The translations under genes and the position numbers were made by a program. 5,988 nucleotides of DNA, taken from Quisquiliibacterium sp. (lineage in GTDB: Bacteria; Pseudomonadota; Gammaproteobacteria; Burkholderiales; Burkholderiaceae_E). The notes under the pieces are model-generated. The model ran no database searches, was not told the origin of the DNA, and worked only from the letters and a program-made list of their open reading frames with translations. The stretch covers positions 1 through 5,988 of the forward strand of contig JALRBB010000179.1 in NCBI GenBank assembly GCA_023257915.1, read 5' to 3'. Below are positions 1 to 5,566 of this stretch, one piece after another; the stretch's first letter is position 1, and each line of letters begins with the position of its first letter.

Positions 1-615
1 CTCCAGCAATTGCGCCGGCTCAACCAGCTTCCAGACCAGCCCCCAGCGCTCGGCGTCCTGCGCGCTGATCGCATCGCCAAGCAGGCTTGCGGCCATCACC
101 CGTGCCCGGCCGGCAAGCCGTGTCATCAGCCAGGTAGCGCCGACGTCCGGCACCAAACCGAGCTTCGGGACGAAAGTGAGGACAAACTTCGCCTCCGAAG
201 ACATCAGCACGACATCCCCAGCAAGCGCGATACCCACCCCACCGCCCGCAGCGACACCGTTGATCGCGCAGACCACCGGGACCGGCGCTTCGTTGAGAGC
301 CCGCGCCAGCGCAATCACTTTCTCGAACGAGGCACGGTTGGCGTTTTCACGCTGCTCCTCGCTGAGCGGTGATGCAAAGCGTGGCCCGACCAAATCGGCG
401 CCCGAACAAAAACCACGCCCTGCTCCCGTAATCAGCAAAGCCCCGGCACCAGCGGCAACCGCCTGGTCGATCGCGCGCGGAATCTCCAGAAACATCTCGG
501 CATTGAGCGCATTCAAGGTGTCGGGCCGATTCAACGTGATCGTGGCGATGCGGTCTTCCAGCGCGAGCGTGATCGCGGTAAAGGCCTGCGGGGTCGAAGA
601 TGCCTGGATGTTCAT
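1..615 (-). CDS. PaaG-like enoyl-CoA hydratase/isomerase (crotonase fold), C-terminus cut by window edge
   Basis: The 205 visible residues are the N-terminal three quarters of a crotonase-superfamily enzyme acting on acyl-CoA in the cytoplasm. Visible motifs are ITLNRPDTLNALN (residues 26-38), the oxyanion/CoA-binding stretch ITGAGRGFCSGADL (62-75) and the second oxyanion loop NGVAAGGGVGIALAGD (119-134). The two glutamates used by true hydratases are missing: the first position lies in GGGVG and the second in VPKLG. Instead D157 in LGLVPDVGATW matches the catalytic aspartate of PaaG, the 1,2-epoxyphenylacetyl-CoA isomerase, and WGLVWKLV (191-198) also resembles PaaG. An isomerase role is therefore likelier than hydration, but no other paa gene is visible, so I give no symbol. 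The ATG at 615 lies 49 nt after the stop of the upstream thioredoxin gene on the same strand, so co-transcription is likely. About 55-60 C-terminal residues are outside the window. Confidence 0.9.
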   Translation of the reverse strand, partial: MNIQASSTPQAFTAITLALEDRIATITLNRPDTLNALNAEMFLEIPRAIDQAVAAGAGALLITGAGRGFCSGADLVGPRFASPLSEEQRENANRASFEKVIALARALNEAPVPVVCAINGVAAGGGVGIALAGDVVLMSSEAKFVLTFVPKLGLVPDVGATWLMTRLAGRARVMAASLLGDAISAQDAERWGLVWKLVEPAQLLE

Positions 616-618
616 CGC

Positions 619-665
619 AATCAGCTCGCTAACTGGGTTGCAAGGTTGAGAAGACCGCGCTGATT
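619..665 (-). repeat. 7-bp inverted repeat spanning the cnoX-like stop and the PaaG-like start region
   Basis: On the minus strand AATCAGC (659-665) and GCTGATT (619-625) are perfect inverted repeats separated by 33 nt. The first arm begins at the last base of the TGA stop of the thioredoxin-TPR gene, and the second ends 3 nt before the ATG of the PaaG-like gene, next to its likely ribosome binding region. A weak hairpin could modulate coupled translation, but the long loop makes it marginal. Confidence 0.25.
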
Positions 666-1507
666 CAGAACAGCGAGGAGCTGAGCTTGCGCCGCCAGGC
701 CGACACCAGCTGCGGCTGCGAAGCTGCCAGCTCGAAGACCTGGATCATCGTCTTGCGCCCGATGTCCTCGCCGAAGGCCCGATCGCGCTGGACGATCTCG
801 AGCAACTGCTCAAGCGCCGGCTCCCAGGCCTTGTGCGCGATGCAGTGCTGAGCCAGATCAAGCCGGGCCTGCAGATCCCCCGGGTTAGCGGCGATTCGCG
901 CCTCGAGCTCCGGCGACGGTGGCAGCCGGTTTTCCTCAAGCACCGCCTGGATACGCGCGGCGAGCGCCTGCGCATGCGGATCGATCTTGCCCACGGCCGA
1001 CAGCGCCTGCATCTGTTCATGAGCGGCTGGCGCGTCATCACTGTCGAGCAATAACTGCGCATAGGTCATGCGGGCAATGTCGCTGGACGGATCCAGTGCG
1101 AGAGACTTCTTCAGGTGCGAGGCTGCAGTTTCACGATCGCCCTGCTCGATTGCGGTCATCGCCGCATCGAGCTCGATTTCCGCCGGATTGGGCATCAGCC
1201 GGTCAATGAATTCGCGCAGCTGACTCTCGGGCAGCGCTCCCTGAAACTGGTCGACCGGCCGGCCGCCGACGATCGCAAACACCGTCGGGATCGAGCGGAT
1301 CCGGAAGTGCTGCGCGAGCTGTTGTTGCTCATCGGTGTTGACCTTGACCAGCTTGAAGCGCCCCTGGTATTGCTGCTCGAGCTTTTCGAGCATCGGCCCA
1401 AGCGACTTGCACGGGCCACACCATGGGGCCCAAAAATCGAGGATGACAGGCACCTGCATCGACGCATCGATGACATCAGCCTGGAAGGTTTCAATCGTGG
1501 TGTCCAT
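665..1507 (-). CDS. cnoX: CnoX/YbbN-like thioredoxin-TPR co-chaperone (chaperedoxin)
   Basis: A 280-residue protein with an N-terminal thioredoxin domain (about residues 1-106) and a C-terminal TPR-like helical region (about 108-280). The thioredoxin domain has the full active site WCGPC (C30, C33) and the cis-proline in SIPT (P74). The tail, with an AFGEDIGRKTMIQVFELA stretch and an ending in WRRKLSSSLF, is typical of the YbbN/CnoX family. Length also fits: E. coli CnoX is about 284 residues. Family members hold unfolding proteins under oxidative stress and pass them to GroEL or DnaK. The E. coli protein lacks a functional CXXC, while Caulobacter CnoX has one and reduces disulfides. This protein belongs with the latter type. 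There is no signal peptide, so it is cytoplasmic. The ATG at 1507 is well fixed, because an in-frame TGA lies four codons upstream; only a weak GAG precedes it as ribosome binding site. The PaaG-like gene follows after 49 nt. Confidence 0.92.
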   Translation of the reverse strand: MDTTIETFQADVIDASMQVPVILDFWAPWCGPCKSLGPMLEKLEQQYQGRFKLVKVNTDEQQQLAQHFRIRSIPTVFAIVGGRPVDQFQGALPESQLREFIDRLMPNPAEIELDAAMTAIEQGDRETAASHLKKSLALDPSSDIARMTYAQLLLDSDDAPAAHEQMQALSAVGKIDPHAQALAARIQAVLEENRLPPSPELEARIAANPGDLQARLDLAQHCIAHKAWEPALEQLLEIVQRDRAFGEDIGRKTMIQVFELAASQPQLVSAWRRKLSSSLF

Positions 1508-1618
1508 GGCGAAAACTCAGCAGTGAACTTGGGTTTGACCCGGGGGAAAGGGATAGGCCGAGACGGCATGCGCCGGCAACGCGGCCAAGCTGCAATGGTG
1601 CCACGACTGGCGCGCCGC
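1508..1618. other. Intergenic gap between AhpD-like gene and cnoX-like gene
   Basis: This 111-nt spacer is the largest gap inside the minus-strand gene block, so it may hold an internal promoter or a weak terminator. I found no convincing sigma70 -35/-10 pair on the minus strand. The only hairpins I could see have 4-bp stems, for example GGGT/ACCC at 1531-1541, and no T-tract follows. It also carries an 8-bp palindrome GGCGCGCC at 1609-1616, just outside the AhpD-like stop codon. Whether the downstream pair is transcribed separately cannot be decided from sequence. Confidence 0.5.
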
Positions 1619-2185
1619 TCAGTAGGCCTGCAGATCCGGATCAAGCACCTGCCCTTCATCGAGCTGCACTCCAAAGGTGTTCAGCAGCATCGACACCTGG
1701 GTGTACTGCCCGACCGTGAACACCAGATCCATGCACTGGCGCTGATCAAAGTGCGCGCCGAGCGCCTGCCAGGTGGCATCCGAAATGAACTGGCGCTGAT
1801 GCAACTCGTCGCAGCCGCGCAGCAGCGCCCGATCCGCCTCGCTCCAGACCGGCGAGTCGGCGCCGAGCTTGATCGCCTCGATCTCTGACGCAGTCAGTCC
1901 GGCCCGCTCGCCGATCGGACGATGCTGTGTCCACTCATAGCCGCTGCGGCACAGATAGCCGACACGCAGGATCGCAATCTCGCGCTCGCGCGCCGGCAGC
2001 GAGTTGCGCTTGCTGAGCACGTAATTGCCCCAGGACAAGAACGCACGCAGCGCCTGCGGGTTATGCAGCATCGTGCGGAAAATGTTCAGCACCGGCCGCT
2101 CGCCCATTGGCGCGACGGTCTGTGCCTGTTCATCGTTCCACTGATCGGGGCCTAGCGGCGGGATTCTCGGGGTAGTCAGATGCAT
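1619..2185 (-). CDS. Carboxymuconolactone decarboxylase / AhpD-like family protein
   Basis: A 188-residue all-helical-type protein of the carboxymuconolactone decarboxylase (CMD) family. The core is LPAREREIAILRVGYLCRSG (residues 63-82), with active-site-like C79, E84-W85 and H88 in the pattern C-x4-E-W-x2-H. AhpD peroxidases use a CxxC pair at this place; here only the first cysteine is present. The remaining cysteines (C125, C151) are distant in sequence. The protein thus resembles the many single-cysteine CMD proteins of unknown reaction, not a proven peroxidase or decarboxylase. No signal peptide or membrane segment is visible. The ATG at 2185 has a good ribosome binding site, GAAAGG at 2194-2199, which overlaps the TGA stop of the upstream SRAP gene with 8 nt to the start. 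The two genes are 12 nt apart, so translational coupling is likely. Confidence 0.85.
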   Translation of the reverse strand: MHLTTPRIPPLGPDQWNDEQAQTVAPMGERPVLNIFRTMLHNPQALRAFLSWGNYVLSKRNSLPAREREIAILRVGYLCRSGYEWTQHRPIGERAGLTASEIEAIKLGADSPVWSEADRALLRGCDELHQRQFISDATWQALGAHFDQRQCMDLVFTVGQYTQVSMLLNTFGVQLDEGQVLDPDLQAY

Positions 2186-2193
2186 CGGGTGAG

Positions 2194-2199
2194 CCTTTC
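2194..2199 (-). promoter_or_regulatory. Ribosome binding site overlapping SRAP stop codon
   Basis: On the minus strand the sequence reads TGAAAGG, so the purine-rich GAAAGG starts inside the TGA stop of the SRAP gene. It lies 8 nt before the ATG of the AhpD-like gene. This supports that start and suggests coupled translation of the two genes. Confidence 0.6.
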
Positions 2200-2902
2200 A
2201 GTCGAAGTTCAACAGACCGGGCGAGTGCCGGTCGTCAGCCGCCGGCGGACTGCCGGCCGCAGGTTTTGCCTTGCGCGGCGGGCGCGGTGCGCTGAATGTG
2301 CGCACCCGCGACGGATCAAAGGCACGCAGCAGGGCCCGCGCCTGGTCGTGATCGGCAGCCAGCCAAGCGTCGATCGCATCCGGCTCAAGCAGCACCACCG
2401 AGCGCTTTTCGTCACCGGGCGCGTGAAACCGGTTCATCACCGGATGCGCGTCGGCATTGATCGTCAGCATCGAAAACGACTGCACGATGTCACCGCCGGG
2501 CGCTCGCCATTGCTGATGAATGCCAGCGATCGCCAGCGGCGCGCCATCGGCCGATTCGATGCGCCAGCGCACCGCCTTGCCAGTCTCATAGCAGGGTTCG
2601 TAAACCGCATCAGCCGGCACCACGCACCATTGCGCGCGCTTCCATGCATCGCGAAAGCTCGGCTTTTCGGCGACGGTTTCGGTGCGCGCGTTGTAGCACT
2701 GGCGATAGTTCAGGCCATCGCGCGACCAGGGCGGAATCAGCCCGAACACCGCTAGCTCGGCTCGGCGCGCGCTGCCCACGCCAAGGATCATCGGCGCGAC
2801 ATGACCCGGATAGGCATCGGCAACATAGTCGGTGCGATAGGGGGCGACACCGAAGACCGCACGCAGGCGGTCGGGGCTGGTCGGGGCGTAGTTCGCGCAC
2901 AT
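2198..2902 (-). CDS. SRAP-family abasic-site DNA-protein crosslinking protein (YedK/HMCES-like)
   Basis: A 234-residue SOS response-associated peptidase (SRAP) protein. The family covalently captures abasic sites in single-stranded DNA through Cys2, after removal of the initiator methionine, and so protects replication forks. The reading frame is open further upstream to an ATG at 2968, but the family demands Met-Cys at the N-terminus. The ATG at 2902 gives MCANYAP, so I place the start there. Other expected residues are N71 and R73 in YNARTET (DNA-binding/active-site region), E102 in VPADAVYEP (matching the catalytic glutamate E105 of E. coli YedK) and H160 in HPVMNRFHAPGDEKR (matching YedK H160). 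All catalytic residues are present, so it should be active. The proline-rich tail from about residue 207 looks flexible. No clear Shine-Dalgarno precedes the start, and I saw no LexA-type CTG-N10-CAG box in the upstream gap. It is the first gene of the minus-strand block. Confidence 0.93.
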   Translation of the reverse strand: MCANYAPTSPDRLRAVFGVAPYRTDYVADAYPGHVAPMILGVGSARRAELAVFGLIPPWSRDGLNYRQCYNARTETVAEKPSFRDAWKRAQWCVVPADAVYEPCYETGKAVRWRIESADGAPLAIAGIHQQWRAPGGDIVQSFSMLTINADAHPVMNRFHAPGDEKRSVVLLEPDAIDAWLAADHDQARALLRAFDPSRVRTFSAPRPPRKAKPAAGSPPAADDRHSPGLLNFD

Positions 2903-2969
2903 CGCGTCATTGTGCCGTCGAAAACCGCCATCGACCGGATCGCCTGGCGAAATGCGCCGTCTTGTCACC

Positions 2970-2981
2970 CACAGCGCTGTG
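2970..2981. repeat. 12-bp perfect palindrome in the divergent intergenic region (candidate operator)
   Basis: CACAGCGCTGTG is a perfect inverted repeat with no spacer. It sits in the gap between the divergently transcribed SRAP and MBL-fold genes, 40 nt before the preferred MBL start. A TTGTCA lies just upstream at 2962-2967 and could be a -35 box for the plus-strand genes, but no good -10 follows at the right distance. The placement suits a repressor or activator site; the binding protein is unknown and no regulator gene is in the window. Confidence 0.35.
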
Positions 2982-3010
2982 CTAGCTTGCGACTTGCCTT
3001 GCGATGCCCC

Positions 3011-3015
3011 GGAGA
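3011..3015 (+). promoter_or_regulatory. Ribosome binding site that decides the MBL-fold gene start
   Basis: GGAGA ends 6 nt before the ATG at 3022, a normal spacing. It directly abuts the ATG at 3016 and lies after the ATG at 3004, so it cannot serve either of those. This favours 3022 as the true start. Confidence 0.6.
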
Positions 3016-3021
3016 ATGGCG

Positions 3022-3879
3022 ATGCTCAAATGGAAAGTCGGCGACGTAACGATCACGAAGATCGTCGAGATGGAATCGGTGGGCGGCTCGCGCTTCATCC
3101 TGCCGCAGGCTAGCCGCGAAGCCGTGTCGCACCTGGACTGGATGAAGCCGCACTTCATGTCCGACGACGGTCGGCTCAAGATGAGCGTGCATGCGCTGGT
3201 GGTGCAAACCCCCACCCGACGCATCATCGTCGACACCTGCATCGGCAACGACAAGCAGGGCCGCTTCGTGCCCGGCTGGAACAATCTGCAAGGTCCGTTC
3301 CTGCGAGATTTGCAGCAGGCCGGCCATTCCCGTGAGGACATCGACACGGTGCTGTGCACGCATCTGCATGTCGACCATGTCGGCTGGAACACGATGCTGG
3401 TCGACGGCCAATGGCAGCCCACTTTTCCAAACGCACGCTATCTGATGGGCCGCACCGAGTTCGAGTATTGGCACGCCCGCCAAGACCATGAAGAGCAAAG
3501 CGCGGTGTTCGGCGACTCGGTGCGCCCGGTCTTTGAGGCCGGCCTGGTCGATCTGGTCGAGACCAGCCACCGGGTTTGCGACGAGGTACGTCTGGTGCCC
3601 ACCATCGGCCACACGCCCGGGCATGTCAGTGTGCAAATCGAATCGCGCGGTGAACACGCGCTGATCACCGGCGACTTCGTGCACCATCCCTGCCAGATGG
3701 CCTACCCGGGCTGGGCGTCGGCGGCCGACGTTGACGCCGAGCAATCCACCCGCACCCGCTGGGATGTGTTCGGGCGGCTGGCCGGCACACCGACGCTGGT
3801 GATCGGCACCCACTTCGCTGGAGCCAGCGCCGGGCGTATCGTGCGCGACGGCGACGCCTTCCGGCTAGCGACCGAATGA
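3022..3879 (+). CDS. MBL-fold metallo-hydrolase
   Basis: A 285-residue metallo-beta-lactamase-fold hydrolase with a complete two-metal site: H114, H116, D118 and H119 in THLHVDHVGWN, H197 in IGHTPGH, bridging D218 in ITGDFVHH, and H264 in IGTHFAGA. This set is shared by lactonases, some esterases and other hydrolases of the superfamily, so the fold and metal dependence are sure but the substrate is not. No signal peptide is visible. In-frame ATGs also occur at 3004 and 3016; I chose 3022 because GGAGA at 3011-3015 is correctly spaced only for it. The protein would be 291 residues if 3004 were used. It is the first gene of the plus-strand block, 30 nt ahead of the gamma-glutamyltransferase-family gene. 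That placement suggests it opens an ester or lactone, or a related bond, in the same pathway (inference). Confidence 0.9.
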   Translation: MLKWKVGDVTITKIVEMESVGGSRFILPQASREAVSHLDWMKPHFMSDDGRLKMSVHALVVQTPTRRIIVDTCIGNDKQGRFVPGWNNLQGPFLRDLQQAGHSREDIDTVLCTHLHVDHVGWNTMLVDGQWQPTFPNARYLMGRTEFEYWHARQDHEEQSAVFGDSVRPVFEAGLVDLVETSHRVCDEVRLVPTIGHTPGHVSVQIESRGEHALITGDFVHHPCQMAYPGWASAADVDAEQSTRTRWDVFGRLAGTPTLVIGTHFAGASAGRIVRDGDAFRLATE

Positions 3880-3898
3880 CGAGACCATCCAGATGACG

Positions 3899-3903
3899 AG
3901 GAG
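3899..3903 (+). promoter_or_regulatory. Strong ribosome binding site for a TTG start
   Basis: AGGAG, within GAGGAGAG, ends 6 nt before a TTG at 3910 and 18 nt before the first ATG at 3922. It therefore supports TTG as the initiation codon of the gamma-glutamyltransferase-family gene. Confidence 0.7.
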
Positions 3904-3909
3904 AGACTC

Positions 3910-5520
3910 TTGAAACACGGCATGATCAGTGCGCCGCAACCCGAAGCGGTCGAGGCAGGGCTCGACATCCTGGCCGCAGGCGGCAATGTGGTCGATGCGG
4001 CGATCGGCGCGGCGCTGGTGCAGACCGTCGTCGATCCGCAGATGTGCGGCATCGCCGGCTTCGGCTCGATGCAGATCTATCTGCCCGAGCACGGCGTACA
4101 CACCTTCATCGATTTCCATGGTCGCGCGCCGCAGGCCACGCGACCGGAGATGTGGCAGGACAAGATCGTGCGCGAATGCGACGACGGCTTCGGTTTCGTG
4201 CTCAAAGGCGAAGTCAATGAAATCGGCTACCAGTCGGCGACCACTCCGCTGACAATCAAGGCCTTCGACGAGGCGCTCACCCGCTTTGGCAGCCGCACGC
4301 TAGCCGAGCTGATCGGCCCTGCGATCGACTACTGCGACAACGGCTTCGCGGTGCGGCCCGATGTGCATGCATTCTGGATGCAGCCGGCGCAGTACGGCCG
4401 TATTGAACGCATCCGTGTGCTGCGCGACCATCCGGCCACTGCGAAGATTTACACCAAGCTCGACGGCAGCATCTACAAGGTGGGCGAGGTACTGCGCAAC
4501 CCGGACATGGGGCGTACCTACCGGCGCATCGCCGAGCAAGGCGTTGATGATTTCTACCATGGCGAGATCGCGCAGCGGATCGCGCGCGACATGGCGCAGC
4601 ACGGCGGGCTGATCGGTCTGCAGGATCTGGCCGATTGCCGCACCGAAAACTGCGAGCCGCTATGGACCACCTACCGCGGTCACCGGGTGGCCACCAACCA
4701 GCCGCCAGGCGGCGGGCTGATGATCGTGCTGATGCTCAACATCCTGGAGAACTTCGATCTGGCCGCGATGGGACACAACTCGGCCGACTACATTGCGACC
4801 GTGTCCGAAGCGATGAAGATTGCCACCGCCGAGAAGGATGCCCGGATGGGCGATCCGCGCTTCGTCGACATCCCGATGGCCGAGCTCACGTCCAAAGAAT
4901 TCGCGGCACGCATGGCCGAGCGGATCCGACGCGGGGAGAAGACCCATGTGCCGCGCCTGAACGCCGGCAATCCGGAGAGCCGCAACACCACGCATATCTG
5001 CGTAGCCGACACCAAGGGCGCGGTGGTGACGATGACGCACTCGCTCGGCTCGAGCTCTGGCGTGGTTACCGATGGGCTGGGCTTCATGTACAACAACTGC
5101 ATGATGGTGTTCGACCCGCGCCCCGGGCGCGCCGGCTCGCTGGCACCAGGCAAGGCCCGGTTTTCGGCAATGTCGCCAACCTTGGTGTTCCGTGATGACA
5201 AGCCGTTCTTTGCGGTCGGCGCACCGGGCGGCACCACCATCACGATGGGCAACCTGCAGGCGATCCTGAACGCGGTGGACTTCGACATGAGCGCGCAGCA
5301 GGCGGTCAGCGCGCCGCGTTTTTGCGCCACCTCGGACACGATCGAGCTGACCAACCGCATTTTGCGCGCGACACAGCGCGAGCTTGAGGCGCGCGGCTAT
5401 CCGGTGCTGCGCCATGCGCACAGCTACATGTTCCCGCTGGTCCATGCGTTACGCATGCACGACGGCCGGATCGATGGTGGCGCCGACCCTGCCAGCGATG
5501 GCATCGCGGCGGCGATCTGA
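3910..5520 (+). CDS. Gamma-glutamyltransferase-family Ntn-hydrolase, probably with a different substrate
   Basis: A 536-residue protein covering the whole gamma-glutamyltransferase (GGT) fold. The proenzyme should cleave itself before T360 in NTTHICVAD, making that threonine the N-terminal nucleophile of a 177-residue small subunit. The oxyanion glycines G440-G441 (APGGTT) and S419 in RFSAMSP are kept, as is NQPPGGG (about 263-269). Compared with E. coli GGT, the residues that grip the gamma-glutamyl group appear changed: R114 is H70, N411 is G380, Q430 is C397, D433 is V400 and S463 is A420. It may thus be an amidase or acylase of another type, as known for cephalosporin acylases and oxamate amidohydrolase in this family. 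Unlike periplasmic GGTs it has no signal peptide and starts directly in the fold, so it should be cytoplasmic. The start is TTG with a strong ribosome binding site. It lies 30 nt after the MBL gene and 46 nt before a crotonase gene. Confidence 0.9.
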   Translation: MKHGMISAPQPEAVEAGLDILAAGGNVVDAAIGAALVQTVVDPQMCGIAGFGSMQIYLPEHGVHTFIDFHGRAPQATRPEMWQDKIVRECDDGFGFVLKGEVNEIGYQSATTPLTIKAFDEALTRFGSRTLAELIGPAIDYCDNGFAVRPDVHAFWMQPAQYGRIERIRVLRDHPATAKIYTKLDGSIYKVGEVLRNPDMGRTYRRIAEQGVDDFYHGEIAQRIARDMAQHGGLIGLQDLADCRTENCEPLWTTYRGHRVATNQPPGGGLMIVLMLNILENFDLAAMGHNSADYIATVSEAMKIATAEKDARMGDPRFVDIPMAELTSKEFAARMAERIRRGEKTHVPRLNAGNPESRNTTHICVADTKGAVVTMTHSLGSSSGVVTDGLGFMYNNCMMVFDPRPGRAGSLAPGKARFSAMSPTLVFRDDKPFFAVGAPGGTTITMGNLQAILNAVDFDMSAQQAVSAPRFCATSDTIELTNRILRATQRELEARGYPVLRHAHSYMFPLVHALRMHDGRIDGGADPASDGIAAAI

Positions 5521-5566
5521 GCGCGATCCGCCGCCCGCCAAACCTCTCAATTCAAGACACCGCCCC

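Noticed and set aside
176..649. 157-codon plus-strand ORF opposite the left-edge crotonase gene
   Set aside because: It lies fully antisense to a clear crotonase, has no recognisable domain, and is explained by GC-rich codon bias.
1531..1541. Small hairpin GGGT-TTG-ACCC as a terminator in the AhpD-like/cnoX-like gap
   Set aside because: The stem is only 4 bp and no T-tract follows on the transcribed strand.
1115..1888. 257-codon plus-strand ORF across the cnoX-like gene, the gap and the AhpD-like gene
   Set aside because: It is antisense to two well-supported genes, arginine/histidine/leucine-rich in the way of mirror frames, and has no domain or good ribosome binding site.
2903..2968. 22-residue N-terminal extension of the SRAP protein from an ATG at 2968
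   Set aside because: SRAP activity needs cysteine as residue 2; the ATG at 2902 gives Met-Cys-Ala-Asn, and the extension is arginine-rich and unlike the family.
2962..2990. Sigma70 promoter based on TTGTCA for the plus-strand operon
   Set aside because: At 17 nt spacing the -10 position reads GCTTGC, which is a poor match; not strong enough to list as a promoter.
3004..3021. Upstream ATG starts at 3004 and 3016 for the MBL-fold gene
   Set aside because: The only ribosome binding site, GGAGA at 3011-3015, is correctly spaced for 3022 alone.
2965..3813. 282-codon minus-strand ORF opposite the MBL-fold gene
   Set aside because: The plus strand carries the complete metal-binding motif set; this frame is histidine- and arginine-rich mirror sequence with no family resemblance.
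4660..5445. 261-codon minus-strand ORF opposite the GGT-family gene
   Set aside because: It is antisense to the conserved catalytic half of the Ntn-hydrolase and shows no domain of its own.
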